From: IDS-8 sp964491485
GTDB taxonomy: Bacteria; Pseudomonadota; Gammaproteobacteria; Steroidobacterales; Woeseiaceae
NCBI GenBank assembly: GCA_964491485.1
Contig: CAZBGV010000003.1
Location: 1 to 64,000, forward strand
Length of the DNA stretch: 64,000 nt
Direction: 5' to 3'
The position numbers and the translations under genes are program-made. Shown here piece by piece: positions 50,272-59,961 of the stretch (position 1 is its first letter; each line of letters starts with the position of its first letter). Below the pieces are notes generated by a model. It made no database searches. It was not told where the DNA came from and saw only the letters and a program-made list of their open reading frames with translations.

Positions 50272-52573
50272 GGGATCCCCACTCCCGGCGCTCCGTCCGG
50301 TCAACCGTCCCCCGGTGCACGTCGGCGATGGCGAGCGCGCTCATGTTGAAGATAGCGCGCGAGGTCGCCGACGGCGTGACGATGTGAGCCGGCATCGCGG
50401 TGCCGGAAAGGATCGGGCCGATCATGAGTGCGCCGCTGATCGCGCGCGTGAGCTCCATCGCGATGTTCGCCGCGTCGAGATCGGGCATCACGAGCAGGTT
50501 GGCCGCGCCCTTCAGGGTCGAGTACGGGTTCAGGGTGTCGCGGATCGTCTCGTCCAGCGCCGCGGTCGCGTGCATCTCGCCGTCGACCGCGAGCTCCGGC
50601 GCCCGCTCGTGCAGCATGCGCACGGCATCGCGCATCTTGCGCGCGCTCTCCGCGCGCGAGCTGCCGAAGTTCGAGTGCGACAGGAGCGCGACTTTCGGCC
50701 GGATGCCGAAATCCGCGATGCGCCCCGCCGCCGCAAGCGTCGTGTTCACGATTTCTTCGGCCGACGGCTCCACCGCGACGTGCGCGTCCGCGATGAACAG
50801 CGGTCCCTGCGGCAGCATCAGCACGGTCATCGAGGACACGCGGCCGTCCGGGTCCTTGGGGCCGATGATTTCGATGATGTGCTGGAGATGGTGATCGAAA
50901 CGCCCGACCATGCCGCAAATCATCGCGTCCGCGTCGTTGCGCGCCACCATGCACGCCGCGATCACCGTGTTGTTCGTGCGCATCGCGTCTTTCGCCGCGT
51001 TCACGGACACGCCGCGGCGGGCGACCAGGCGGTGATAGAACTGCCAGTACTCGCGGTAGCGCGGATCGTCCTGCGGGTCCACCAGCTCGAAATCCCGGTC
51101 GCGCACGAGGCGCAGCCCGAGTCGGGCGAGCTTCGTCTCGACCACCGCCGCGCGGCCGATCACGATGGGGCGGAGCAGGCCCTCGTCCACCACCGTCTGC
51201 ACGGTCCGGAGCACGACCTCGTTCTCGCCCTCCGCGTAGGCGAGGCGGCCGACGCCGTGCTTGGCCACCTCGATGATCGGCTGCATGAAGAGGGAAGTGC
51301 GATAGCTGAACGCCGCGAGCTGCCGCCGGTAGGCTTCCATGTCCTCGATCGGCCGCTCGGCCACCCCGGAGCGCATCGCGGCGGCCGCCACGGCGCTCGA
51401 CACCTCGACCATGAGACGGGGATCGAAGGGCTTCGGAATCAGGTAGTCGCGGCCGAAAGAAAGCGACTCCCCGTGGTAGGCCGTCTCGACCTCGTCCGTC
51501 GATTCGCGCAGCGCGAGATCGGCGATCGCGTCCACGCACGCGAGCTGCATTTCGCGGTTGATGGTCGTCGCCCCCACGTCCAGCGCGCCGCGGAACAGGA
51601 ACGGGAAACAGAGGACGTTGTTCACCTGGTTCGGGAAATCGGAGCGCCCGGTGGCGAGAATCGCATCCGGCCGGACCGCGAGCGCCTCTTCCGGCCGGAT
51701 CTCCGGCGTCGGGTTCGCCAGCGCGAGGATCAGCGGCCGCTCCGCCATCGTCGCGACCATCGACGGCGTCAGCACGCCGCCCGCCGAGAGCCCGAGGAAC
51801 ACGTCCGCGCCCTCGATCGCCTCGCCCAGGGTCCGCAGCGCGGTCTCCCGGGCGTAGCGCGCCTTGTACGGGTTCATGCCCTCGCGCCGGCCGGCGTGCA
51901 CCACGCCGTGCAGGTCGACGAGCGTGATCTGCTCGAGCGGCAGGCCCTGGCTCACGAGCAGGTCGAGGCACGCGAGCCCGGCGGCGCCGCCGCCGGTCGA
52001 CACGAGCTTGACGTCGGCCAGGTTCTTGCCGGCGAGCTTGAGGCCGTTCCTGATCGCGGCGCTGGCCACGATCGCGGTGCCGTGCTGGTCGTCGTGGAAG
52101 ACGGGGATGCGCATGCGGCGGCGCAGCGCTTCCTCGATCTCGAAGCATTCGGGCGCGCCGATGTCTTCGAGGTTGATCGCGCCGAACGTCGGCTCGAGGC
52201 TCGCGATGATGTCGACGAGGCGCGCCGGATCGCGTTCGGCGATCTCGAGATCGAACACGTCGATCCCCGCGAATTTGCGAAACAGCACCGCCTTGCCTTC
52301 CATGACCGGCTTCGCCGCCAGCGGACCGATCGCCCCGAGCCCGAGCACCGCCGTGCCGTTCGAGATCACCGCGACCAGGTTGCCGCGGGCGGTGTAATTC
52401 GCGGCCGTGCGCGGATCGTCCTTGATGCGCAGGCACGGCCACGCGACGCCGGGCGAATAGGCCAGCGCCAGGTCGCGCTGGTTCGCGAGCGGCTTGGTCG
52501 GGGCGACACTGATCTTCCCCGGCGTCGGCTCGCCGTGATAACGCAGGGCGTCCGACTCGGGAACGTCAGCCAT
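50255..52573 (-). CDS. maeB: NADP-type malic enzyme fused to phosphotransacetylase-like domain
   Basis: 772 residues. Malic enzyme domain (about 1-430): LALAYSPGVAWPCLRI, GLGAIGPLAAKPVMEGKAVLFRKFAGIDVFD, FHDDQHGTAIVASAAI, LVSTGGGAAGLACLDLLV. The second part (about 440-772) is a PTA_PTB domain that in MaeB binds acetyl-CoA as a regulator and lacks transferase activity. It decarboxylates malate to pyruvate in the cytosol. Length and order equal E. coli MaeB. Confidence 0.94.
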   Translation of the reverse strand: MADVPESDALRYHGEPTPGKISVAPTKPLANQRDLALAYSPGVAWPCLRIKDDPRTAANYTARGNLVAVISNGTAVLGLGAIGPLAAKPVMEGKAVLFRKFAGIDVFDLEIAERDPARLVDIIASLEPTFGAINLEDIGAPECFEIEEALRRRMRIPVFHDDQHGTAIVASAAIRNGLKLAGKNLADVKLVSTGGGAAGLACLDLLVSQGLPLEQITLVDLHGVVHAGRREGMNPYKARYARETALRTLGEAIEGADVFLGLSAGGVLTPSMVATMAERPLILALANPTPEIRPEEALAVRPDAILATGRSDFPNQVNNVLCFPFLFRGALDVGATTINREMQLACVDAIADLALRESTDEVETAYHGESLSFGRDYLIPKPFDPRLMVEVSSAVAAAAMRSGVAERPIEDMEAYRRQLAAFSYRTSLFMQPIIEVAKHGVGRLAYAEGENEVVLRTVQTVVDEGLLRPIVIGRAAVVETKLARLGLRLVRDRDFELVDPQDDPRYREYWQFYHRLVARRGVSVNAAKDAMRTNNTVIAACMVARNDADAMICGMVGRFDHHLQHIIEIIGPKDPDGRVSSMTVLMLPQGPLFIADAHVAVEPSAEEIVNTTLAAAGRIADFGIRPKVALLSHSNFGSSRAESARKMRDAVRMLHERAPELAVDGEMHATAALDETIRDTLNPYSTLKGAANLLVMPDLDAANIAMELTRAISGALMIGPILSGTAMPAHIVTPSATSRAIFNMSALAIADVHRGTVDRTERREWGSPKRRG

Positions 52574-53035
52574 GCCGGCAGGGACGGGGCAGCGAGGGGG
52601 ATTTGCGCAAGGGCCGCGCGTCAGCGGCCGGAGCGTGCCCTGATACGCGTTTTTCTGCTGCCACTATTGAGTCGAAAATGACAAGAATTCCGGCTGAATT
52701 CAGCGCTTCGCGAGGCGCCGATTCGCGCCGGTGAGCCCGAAAAAATACCATCCCGGGCCGGGAATGTGCCAGCACCCGCCCCTCGGCTTCGCGGGATGCC
52801 CGGAAATTGCCGGGCTCGGCCGCCGACCTGCCGGTCACGATGCTGCCCCGCCCGCGCAAACGCAGGCTGGTCCAATCGTGCCGGTTTCCACCGGCAGGCG
52901 TTTGACCCGATTGCGAAGTGCCTTCACGATACCCGAACCGCTGCGAGTCATAATGAGAGGCGCATCGTACGCGAAATCGCGGGCGCTCGAAGCCGGCTGC
53001 AACCGCCGGCATGCGCTCCGCCCGGGAAGACCCAC
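52574..53035. other. Intergenic region between maeB and the GAF-GGDEF gene
   Basis: 462 bp with no supported gene on either strand. It must contain the divergent promoters; TTGACC (about 52909) and CATAAT (about 52951) are isolated promoter-like boxes with poor spacing. No -24/-12 element. Confidence 0.4.
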
Positions 53036-54097
53036 GTGACCGGATCCGACGACGATACGGCGCTCACGCGCACCGTTGCCAGCACGGCGACCTTGAAGCT
53101 GGCCAGCCTGCACTCCATCGACCCTTTCTATACGCCGCTCGAGGAACGCTTCGAGCGCATCACCCGCCTGGCCCGCCGCGCCCTCAAGGTGCCGATCGCC
53201 GCGATCACCGTGGTGCAGGACGACCGGCAGTGGTTCAAGTCGATCGCGGGGCTGGCGCTCACGGAGCTGGCGCTCGACAAGAGCCTGTGCGTGCCGGTGC
53301 TGAAAGAGGGCCGCCCGGTCATCGTCCCCGATACCCGGCTCGAGCTCGACCTCATGTCCAAACCGCTGGTGTGCGGCAATCCCGGGATCCGCTTCTACGC
53401 CGGCGCGCCGATCCGCAACGCGGACGGCAATACCATCGGGACCTTCTGCGCCATGGACGTCCGGCCGCGCACGCCCGACGACGATTTCCGCACGATCCTG
53501 GTCGACCTGGCCGACATGGCGCAGCGCGAGCTCTTCTCCGTCGAGCTGCGCAACGCGCAGTCCGCGCTGGTCTCCAAGCTTGGCAAGGCACGGCGCCAGG
53601 CGATGTTCGATTCCCTGACGCGCCTGTGGAACCGCCGCGGCGGGATCGAGCTTTTGGACTCCGCCCTGAAAGAGGCGACGCGCTACAACCACACGCTCGG
53701 CATCTGTCTCGCCGACATCGACAACTTCAAGCAGATCAACGACCAGTTCGGGCACCAGGTCGGGGACCAGGTGCTGCGGCGCGCGGCCGGCGGCATCGTC
53801 GCCTCCGTGCGGCCGCAGGACATCGTCTGCCGGTACGGCGGCGAGGAGTTCCTCGTCATCGTGCACGACGTGAACGAGACCGGGCTGGTCGCCGTCGGCG
53901 AGCGGATCTGCGCGGGGATGCGCAAGCTCGCCATCAGCCTTTCCGGCGAGCCGCTGCCGGCGACCATCAGCGTGGGCGTGGCGCTGCGCGCGCGCGACCA
54001 GTCCATCGGCGCCGACGAGCTGATCGCGCGCGCCGACCGTGCGCTGTACGCCAGCAAGCGCGCCGGGCGCGACCGCGTCACCGTGGGCCGGGAATAG
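53036..54097 (+). CDS. GAF-GGDEF diguanylate cyclase
   Basis: 353 residues from a GTG. A GAF domain (about 30-170: PIAAITVVQDDRQWFKSIAGL, DTRLELDLMSKPLVCGNPGIRFYAGAPI) is followed by GGDEF (about 185-350) with RYGGEEF, an active variant, and DIDNFKQINDQFGHQVGD. Cytosolic; the GAF probably senses a small ligand. Its TAG is the first part of a long inverted repeat. Confidence 0.88.
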   Translation: MTGSDDDTALTRTVASTATLKLASLHSIDPFYTPLEERFERITRLARRALKVPIAAITVVQDDRQWFKSIAGLALTELALDKSLCVPVLKEGRPVIVPDTRLELDLMSKPLVCGNPGIRFYAGAPIRNADGNTIGTFCAMDVRPRTPDDDFRTILVDLADMAQRELFSVELRNAQSALVSKLGKARRQAMFDSLTRLWNRRGGIELLDSALKEATRYNHTLGICLADIDNFKQINDQFGHQVGDQVLRRAAGGIVASVRPQDIVCRYGGEEFLVIVHDVNETGLVAVGERICAGMRKLAISLSGEPLPATISVGVALRARDQSIGADELIARADRALYASKRAGRDRVTVGRE

Positions 54098-54177
54098 GGG
54101 TCGAACCGATTTTTCGCTGGCGCCAACCGGGAACCCGGGGGGTGAACCTTCGCCAGCGAAAAATCGGTTCGACCCCT
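54096..54177. repeat. Long perfect inverted repeat, REP-like or bidirectional terminator
   Basis: Arms of 27 bp (54096-54122 and 54151-54177) are exact reverse complements around a 28-bp loop. The arms begin AGGGGTCGAACCGATTTTTC on the plus strand. An extra outer match exists: GGAATAGGGG (54091-54100) and CCCCTATTCC (54184-54193). It starts inside the GGDEF stop and ends next to the stop of the VWA gene, so it can stop both transcripts. Such 'GGGGTC' palindromes occur as repeated units in several gammaproteobacteria. Confidence 0.85.
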
Positions 54178-54193
54178 GTTCCTCCCCTATTCC

Positions 54194-54841
54194 CTACAGG
54201 AGCCCCTCGAGGCTGTCGAGGTCGTTGATCACCCGCCACGTGCCCCCGGATTTCTCCACGCGCGCCTGCCAGTCGGCCAGGCGCCCCAGGTACTCGCGCG
54301 GGTCCACGTTGTCGCTGCGCAGCTTGGTCACGTTGAGTGCGATGACCTCGAAGCCGTCGAGGTCGAAGGTAATGTCGCGCACGTAGCCGTCCTTCAGGTC
54401 CTCCTTCAGGTCGGAGAAGATGAGGATCGTCTTGCGCCGGGTGCCCTTCTCGTTCAGGAACTCGACCGCCTGCAACAGCCCGCCCGTGATGTCCGTGTAG
54501 GGCGAGGAAGTCGCATTGTGCACGAACGCCGACACCTGCTCCGCGAACAGGCGCTTCTGCCGGTTGATCGTGCTCGGCCGGTCGTCGAACGAGGTTTTCG
54601 CCACGATGTCCTTTTCGCTGAAGCTGCCGGTGTCGATACGGGCGACGGCGAACGAATCGGAGGCATCCAGGCGCGCGAGCGTGTGCCGGATGATGTGTTC
54701 CGCCTTGTCGAGCTCCTGGCGGTACGTGCCGGACGTGTCGAGCAGCATGTAGACGCCGGTATTGTCGTTCCCGGCGCTGTGCATGCAGGACGCGAGCAGC
54801 ACCGCCAGGGCGACGCCGGCGGCGGCTTTTCCGGGTTTCAC
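54194..54841 (-). CDS. VWA-like lipoprotein
   Basis: 215 residues, GTG start overlapping the previous stop. Lipobox AVLLASC, then a von Willebrand A-type fold: YMLLDTSGTYRQEL (D-x-S-G-T as a MIDAS-like start), ITGGLLQAVEFLNE, KTILIFSDLKEDLKDG. Substrate or ligand unknown. It pairs with a membrane protein and presumably acts with it at the periplasmic face. Confidence 0.75.
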   Translation of the reverse strand: MKPGKAAAGVALAVLLASCMHSAGNDNTGVYMLLDTSGTYRQELDKAEHIIRHTLARLDASDSFAVARIDTGSFSEKDIVAKTSFDDRPSTINRQKRLFAEQVSAFVHNATSSPYTDITGGLLQAVEFLNEKGTRRKTILIFSDLKEDLKDGYVRDITFDLDGFEVIALNVTKLRSDNVDPREYLGRLADWQARVEKSGGTWRVINDLDSLEGLL

Positions 54842-56265
54842 GTGCCGACCCTCGTCAGGCGCGAGCCGCCGCCGGAGTGCGAACGGCCGTTCTTCGCTTC
54901 GAGCCACAGCGGAATGAAGAGCGGCAGGTCGTAGAGCTGCTCCGCCAGCATCCCGAGGTAGCGGACCGCGTTGCCCAGCACGCGCAGCACGAGCGACGCG
55001 AAGCGCAGCAGCCCGATGCCGGCGAGCCCCAGCACCGTGCGCAGGGAGTGCACGAAGGTCTCGAGCGGGATCGCGACGAAGGTCAGCGCGAACGGCAGGA
55101 TGAAGCCCATGCCCATCTGCGCCGCGGTGGTGATCCACAGGTACTGGCCGCTCAGCGTCGCGGTTCCCTCGTCGCCGCGCAGCAGCGCATTGGTCGCGAG
55201 CTCGTCCTGCAACAGCACCTCGCGCATGTACGCGAGACCCGCCTCCACGCTGGCGAGCAGCAGCAGGATCGTGAACGTGATCCACACCATGCGTACGCGC
55301 ACCTTGTCGGGCAGCGCTCCGATCACCGGGAACAGCCGCGTGATCCTGAGCGACTCCATGAGGAAGAGGCCCATGGAGATCTCGACCATGATGATCACGA
55401 GCGCCGCGATGTCGGCCGTGCGGAAACCGCCGATCAGGCTGGTTCCTCCGACCATCTCCGCCATCGGCCGGGCGATCAGCGAGAAGTTGATCGTGGCGCC
55501 GCCCACCGCCACCGCCAGCACCAGGGCCGAGACGAAGAAATACACCAGCGAGGACGACGACAGCACCGACACGGCGCGATCCTGGCCCCTCACGATGTCC
55601 TCGTACTCCTGCATGTGCCGGTCGATCGCCACCGAGCGATCGAGCAGGCTGTCGACGCTCTTTCGCACGTGCCCGAGCGTCTGCTGGACGTTGCGCCATT
55701 CGGGGCGCATGCGGTGCAGCAGCGCGTGGCGTTTCGCGCTCGCGTCGCGATAGGCGACCAGTGCTTCCTGGTGCGCCTTCACGAGTGATTTGTGGATGTC
55801 CCCGAGCACGTCGCTGATGCCGACGCGGCCTTCGCGCGAGTCGATCTTCGCGACGGCCTCCACGGCTTTTACCCAGCCCGGCGGGTCGGGCGGAATCTCG
55901 ACCGCGTCCTGGTGGTCGGCCTCGATGCGGCCGATGGCGTCGGACAGCGAGCGGTGCAGGGCGGCGTAGTTCGCGAGGTCCTTGCGCACGCTGTCGCTCA
56001 CCCGGTCGAACTCGCGCTCGACGACGCGCTCCTTGGCTTCGCGGCCGGCCGCGAGCAGCACCTCGCGGTTGCGGCGCGCGAGGTTCGATTGCGCCTGGCT
56101 CACGGCACGCGAGGCGAGTTTCAGGGTCTTGTGCAGCGTATCGGCGGCCGCGCGGATCGCGCGGTGCGCCGTCGGGCGCGCGAAGTAGAGCGCCGCGACG
56201 ACGAGCACGATCCAGAGCAGCGCGGAAATCACGGGCCAGGGCGTCAGCCCGAGGAGGAAGCTCAT
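54838..56265 (-). CDS. Coiled-coil membrane protein of unknown function, partner of VWA lipoprotein
   Basis: 475 residues: one N-terminal TM, a long helical soluble domain (about 30-235, ARRNREVLLAAGREAKERVVEREF; many Asp/Glu/Lys), then four or five TM helices with MVWITFTILLLLASVEAGLAYM and a short C-terminal tail. I recognise no family. The GTGA overlap with the VWA gene indicates a two-protein complex. Topology suggests a stress- or stator-like membrane complex but no motif proves it. Confidence 0.65.
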   Translation of the reverse strand: MSFLLGLTPWPVISALLWIVLVVAALYFARPTAHRAIRAAADTLHKTLKLASRAVSQAQSNLARRNREVLLAAGREAKERVVEREFDRVSDSVRKDLANYAALHRSLSDAIGRIEADHQDAVEIPPDPPGWVKAVEAVAKIDSREGRVGISDVLGDIHKSLVKAHQEALVAYRDASAKRHALLHRMRPEWRNVQQTLGHVRKSVDSLLDRSVAIDRHMQEYEDIVRGQDRAVSVLSSSSLVYFFVSALVLAVAVGGATINFSLIARPMAEMVGGTSLIGGFRTADIAALVIIMVEISMGLFLMESLRITRLFPVIGALPDKVRVRMVWITFTILLLLASVEAGLAYMREVLLQDELATNALLRGDEGTATLSGQYLWITTAAQMGMGFILPFALTFVAIPLETFVHSLRTVLGLAGIGLLRFASLVLRVLGNAVRYLGMLAEQLYDLPLFIPLWLEAKNGRSHSGGGSRLTRVGT

Positions 56266-56576
56266 GCTGGTAACCCCGCTGTCATAGTTCGAAAGAAACC
56301 GTAGACCGGTGGCTTTGCGGCCCTTCCTTTCGGAAAGGTGTGCCTTTTTCAGTGCCGGGGAAGCCTTTCACAGACGCTTTGCGGCGTCAACGAACGCCGT
56401 CACCGGTCGCCTAACTGACGGAATTCGCGCGGGCCCCCGCCGTTTTGGCATTCGACATAAGGCGGGCGCCGCTCGCCGGCACGGCAGCGGGCACGCGGAA
56501 TCTGAGACGCAGGGCAGCGCCCCGGCCAGGTCGCTCCGCTAGCCTGATCGATCGGTCACGGAAACCGTCCCTTCCT
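56266..56576. other. Divergent intergenic region
   Basis: 311 bp between the membrane-protein and substrate-binding genes. Nothing coding is supported. I checked it for sigma-54 elements and a c-di-GMP riboswitch and found none. Contains GGTGTGCCTTTTTCAGTGCC near 56337, meaning unknown. Confidence 0.35.
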
Positions 56577-57644
56577 ATGCAAGCGCGACCGCCGTCGAGG
56601 GTATCGATGCTGCTCCGCCTCGCCCGCGGACTCGCGGCCGGCCTCACGGTCACGTTGCTGCTCGCCGCCTGTTCGCTGCAGGGCACGAAGCCCGAGCCGC
56701 AACCCGCCGCGGTGCTCGAGCCCGTCGTCGTCACCCAGGCGCGGCGCGAGCCTGTGCCCGTCGCCCTGCCGGCGCCGGCGCCCGCCGCCGCTCGCGCGGA
56801 ACCGCCGCCCCCGCCGCCCGCGGCGGAACCCGAGACCGGCCGCATCGCCATCGTCCTTTCCGATCGCAGGCCGGCCTACGAGGGCGTCGCCGTGGAGCTC
56901 GGCCGGCTCCTCGGGCGTTTCCTGCTCTACAACCTCGCGGACAAGAGCTTGCCGCCCGGCGCCGCGTTTTCCGGGATCGCGGATTCGGGCGCCGAGGTCG
57001 TCATTGCGGTCGGCCTCGAGGCCGCCCTGCAGGCCATGCGGTCGTCGCCGCTGCCCGTGGTGTTCTGCCAGGTGTTCAACGTCGACGCGAGCGCCAGCAG
57101 CGCGCCGGTGCGCGGCGTCGCGGCCATTCCGCCGCTTGCCCCGCAGGTGCGCGCCTGGAAAAAAGCCCATCCCGGGCTCCGCTCGATCGGCGCGATCCTC
57201 GGGGAAGGGCACGATGCGCTCATCGCCGAGGCTGAAACGGCGGCTGCGGGCGAAGGCTTGAGCTTCCGGTACCGGATCGCCGCATCGGATCGCGAGACGC
57301 TCTACCTGTTTCACCGCATGGCGCGGGAGATCGACGGCTTCTGGCTGTTCCCCGACAACCGGGTTTTGAGCATTCCGGTGCTCAAGGAGATCCTGGGCTA
57401 CGCCGATCGCCACGCCGTGCAGGTCGCGGCGTTCAATCCGGCCCTGCTCGAGCTCGGCGCGGAGCTCGCCGTGTCCTCCGACGAGGAAGACGTGGCGGCG
57501 ACGGCACTGGCGGTCGCCGAGCGCATCATCGCGGGAGAGATCGACGACGTCCCGGCGCTGACGCCGCTCACCCGTGTGCAAGTGCGGACCGCTTCGGCGG
57601 CGCCGTCCGCCGCCGCGCCGGGTGCGGCGAAGGGCACGCGGTGA
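56577..57644 (+). CDS. Periplasmic substrate-binding lipoprotein (ABC_sub_bind type) paired with a GGDEF-EAL protein
   Basis: 355 residues. Signal LAAGLTVTLLLAACS (lipobox), Pro/Ala-rich linker (about 40-85), then a two-lobed binding fold (IAIVLSDRRPAYEGVAVELGRLL; SGIADSGAEVVIAVGLEAAL; PVVFCQVFNVDA; GFWLFPDNRVLSIPVLKEIL), similar to the TrpX/ABC_sub_bind family. No ABC permease or ATPase is nearby; instead the stop overlaps a GGDEF-EAL gene (GTGA). It most likely senses a ligand in the periplasm and signals to that protein. Confidence 0.82.
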   Translation: MQARPPSRVSMLLRLARGLAAGLTVTLLLAACSLQGTKPEPQPAAVLEPVVVTQARREPVPVALPAPAPAAARAEPPPPPPAAEPETGRIAIVLSDRRPAYEGVAVELGRLLGRFLLYNLADKSLPPGAAFSGIADSGAEVVIAVGLEAALQAMRSSPLPVVFCQVFNVDASASSAPVRGVAAIPPLAPQVRAWKKAHPGLRSIGAILGEGHDALIAEAETAAAGEGLSFRYRIAASDRETLYLFHRMAREIDGFWLFPDNRVLSIPVLKEILGYADRHAVQVAAFNPALLELGAELAVSSDEEDVAATALAVAERIIAGEIDDVPALTPLTRVQVRTASAAPSAAAPGAAKGTR

Positions 57645-59908
57645 CGGGGCGCCGACTCGCTGCCCGCGTTCGCGCCTGCACCGTCGGGTTCGCGGCGCGG
57701 GTCGCGAGCACGGCACGCCGGCTGCGCGAGGCCGCCGCCGGCCGGCGGCGCAACGCGCGGCGCGCCGGAAAGCGCGTGCTGATCCGCGAAATCCTGACGC
57801 TGCAGATCGTCATCACCGCAATCATCGGCGCGCTGGCGATCGCGGGCCTCTACTGGGGCGGCCAGTGGGTGCTGCAGGACAACTACAGCCGCTGGGCGGT
57901 GCAATGGGCCGGGGAGCTGAACGAGCTCGGCGCGCCGCTGTACCTGCGGCACGACGAGGAGGTCGTGCTCAGGCTCGAAAGCTTCATCGGCAAGTATCCC
58001 GAGATCGACCGCGTCACTTATTACTACGAGGACGGCACGCCGCTTTATTCGATCGAGAATCGCCTGCCGGCGGCGCCGCCCGTGCAGGCCCTGCCGCCCG
58101 CGCTGCAGGATGAGCTGTCGGCGCTCGTCGGCAGCGACCGGCCGTACCTGATCGACAGTCACCTGTTCGACGTGCGCAGCTTCACGATCCTCGCGCCGAT
58201 CTGGACCGAATCGATCGCGAGCGACGGGCTGTTCGGCTTCGATCCGTCGTCGCCCCCGCCGAGCGCCCGCGACCTCTCGGGATTCGTCGGCCTGGACCTC
58301 GATTTCAGTGTCTTCCATGCGCGGCTGGTGAAGAACATCCAGATCGCGACCAGCGTGCTGCTGCTCCTCCTCGTGGTCTCCGGCTTGCTCGGCCGGCGCA
58401 CGTTGCGCCGGGCGCTCATGGCGATCTCGGACCTGCAGCAGCCGATCGCGGAGCTCGCGAAGGGCAATCTTTCCGTGGAGTTCAAGCCGGCGCGGCACCG
58501 CGAGATCTCGGAGATCGTGGAGGCGCTCGAGTCCACGGCGTCGGCGCTCGGCGAGCGGAACGAGAGGCTGTCGCGGCTCGCGAATCACGATCCGCTGACC
58601 GGGCTGTACAACCGGCGGCGCTTCGTCGAGGAGCTGCGGAAGGAAGTCCGGCAGGCCGGCGGCGGCCGGCCGGGCGGCGCGCTGCTGTTCATCGATCTCG
58701 ACCAGTTCAAGTACGTGAACGACACCTGCGGGCATCCGGCCGGCGACAGGCTGATCCGCAAGGTGGCCGACCAGCTCGGCCGTTCCGTGGCCGGGCGCGG
58801 CATCGTCGCGCGCTTCGGCGGCGACGAGTTCGTGGTGCTGGCGACCGGCGTGTCACGCGGCGGGGCGCGCGCGCTCGCCGAATCCGTGCTCGAGGACATG
58901 CGCAGGCTGGCGCACGTGGAGGACGGCAACGTCTTCCACGTGCATTGCAGCATCGGCATCGCGATGATCGGTTCCGACGGGCTGGACCACGACGAGCTGA
59001 TAGCGCAGGCCGACATCGCGTGCCGGGAAGCCAAGGCGTCCGGGCGCAACCGGCTCGCGTTCCACAGCATGTCGGGGCGCGAGGCCGAGCAGATGGTCGC
59101 GGACGTGAACTGGGTCAGCAAGCTGCGCTCCGCGATCGACAACGACGAGTTCCTGCTGCGCTACCAGCCGATCGTCTGCATCGCCTCGGGGCGAACCACC
59201 CACCACGAGGTGCTGCTGCGCCTGAAGGGCGAAGGCGGCCGGATGATCGCCCCCGAGGCCTTCCTGCCCGCGGCCGCGCGCTTCGGCCTGATGGCGGAAA
59301 TCGATACCTGGGTGGTCGAGGCGGCGGTGCGCGAGCTCGCGCGCTATCGCGGCGAATCTCCCGACCTGTGCTTCTCCCTCAATCTCTCCGTGAACGCCTT
59401 CGAGGCAGAGAACCTCGCGGGCTGGGTCGGGTCGCAGCTCGCGCGGCACGGCGTGCCGGCGGAAAGCATCGTGTTCGAGATCACGGAAAGCCTCGCGGCC
59501 CGGCACCTCGCGCACGTCGAGAAGCAGATCGACGCGTTGCGCGAGCTGGGCTGCCGCATCGCGCTCGATGATTTCGGAACGGGTTACAGCTCGTTCAGCT
59601 ACCTCCAGCGGCTGCCGGTCGACATGATCAAGATCGACGGCGCATTCATCCGCGACATCGTGAACAATCCCGTCGATCAGAAGATGGTCCGGCTCATCGG
59701 CGAGATAGGGCGCGAGGCCGGCATGCGGACGGTCGCCGAGTACGTGCAGAGCAGCGCGGCCTTTTCACTGCTCGGCCGGCTCGGCATCGATTACGCGCAA
59801 GGCTTCTATATCGGCCGGCCGAGCGCGGCGCCTATCCGCAAGGACATGCCGGTGCCGCTCGCAAGCCGCCGCGGGAGCAAGCGCAGCCCGCGCAAGCGCA
59901 CGAGCTGA
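57641..59908 (+). CDS. Membrane GGDEF-EAL dual-domain c-di-GMP protein
   Basis: 755 residues, GTG start. TM helices near 50-75 and 230-250 enclose a periplasmic sensor (about 80-225, WVLQDNYSRWAVQWAGELNELG), then a HAMP-like linker (PIAELAKGNLSVEFKP). GGDEF is intact (RFGGDEFVVLA; DLDQFKYVND). EAL has EVLLRLKG (E-x-L form), NLSVNAFE, DDFGTGYSSFSYLQRLPVDMIKIDG and EYVQ. Both synthesis and hydrolysis are possible. The upstream lipoprotein is probably its ligand receptor. Confidence 0.9.
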   Translation: MTGRRLAARVRACTVGFAARVASTARRLREAAAGRRRNARRAGKRVLIREILTLQIVITAIIGALAIAGLYWGGQWVLQDNYSRWAVQWAGELNELGAPLYLRHDEEVVLRLESFIGKYPEIDRVTYYYEDGTPLYSIENRLPAAPPVQALPPALQDELSALVGSDRPYLIDSHLFDVRSFTILAPIWTESIASDGLFGFDPSSPPPSARDLSGFVGLDLDFSVFHARLVKNIQIATSVLLLLLVVSGLLGRRTLRRALMAISDLQQPIAELAKGNLSVEFKPARHREISEIVEALESTASALGERNERLSRLANHDPLTGLYNRRRFVEELRKEVRQAGGGRPGGALLFIDLDQFKYVNDTCGHPAGDRLIRKVADQLGRSVAGRGIVARFGGDEFVVLATGVSRGGARALAESVLEDMRRLAHVEDGNVFHVHCSIGIAMIGSDGLDHDELIAQADIACREAKASGRNRLAFHSMSGREAEQMVADVNWVSKLRSAIDNDEFLLRYQPIVCIASGRTTHHEVLLRLKGEGGRMIAPEAFLPAAARFGLMAEIDTWVVEAAVRELARYRGESPDLCFSLNLSVNAFEAENLAGWVGSQLARHGVPAESIVFEITESLAARHLAHVEKQIDALRELGCRIALDDFGTGYSSFSYLQRLPVDMIKIDGAFIRDIVNNPVDQKMVRLIGEIGREAGMRTVAEYVQSSAAFSLLGRLGIDYAQGFYIGRPSAAPIRKDMPVPLASRRGSKRSPRKRTS

Positions 59909-59940
59909 TCGGCAGACATTGCTCGTTCGGTATCGGCTCT

Positions 59941-59957
59941 CCGGCAAGTTTTTCAGC
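59941..59957. promoter_or_regulatory. Enhancer-like dyad (weaker)
   Basis: CCGGCAAGTTTTTCAGC resembles the gcd/HiPIP dyad (GTTGCAAGTTTTACCAG), including the following CCCCG. Confidence 0.4.
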
Positions 59958-59961
59958 CCCG

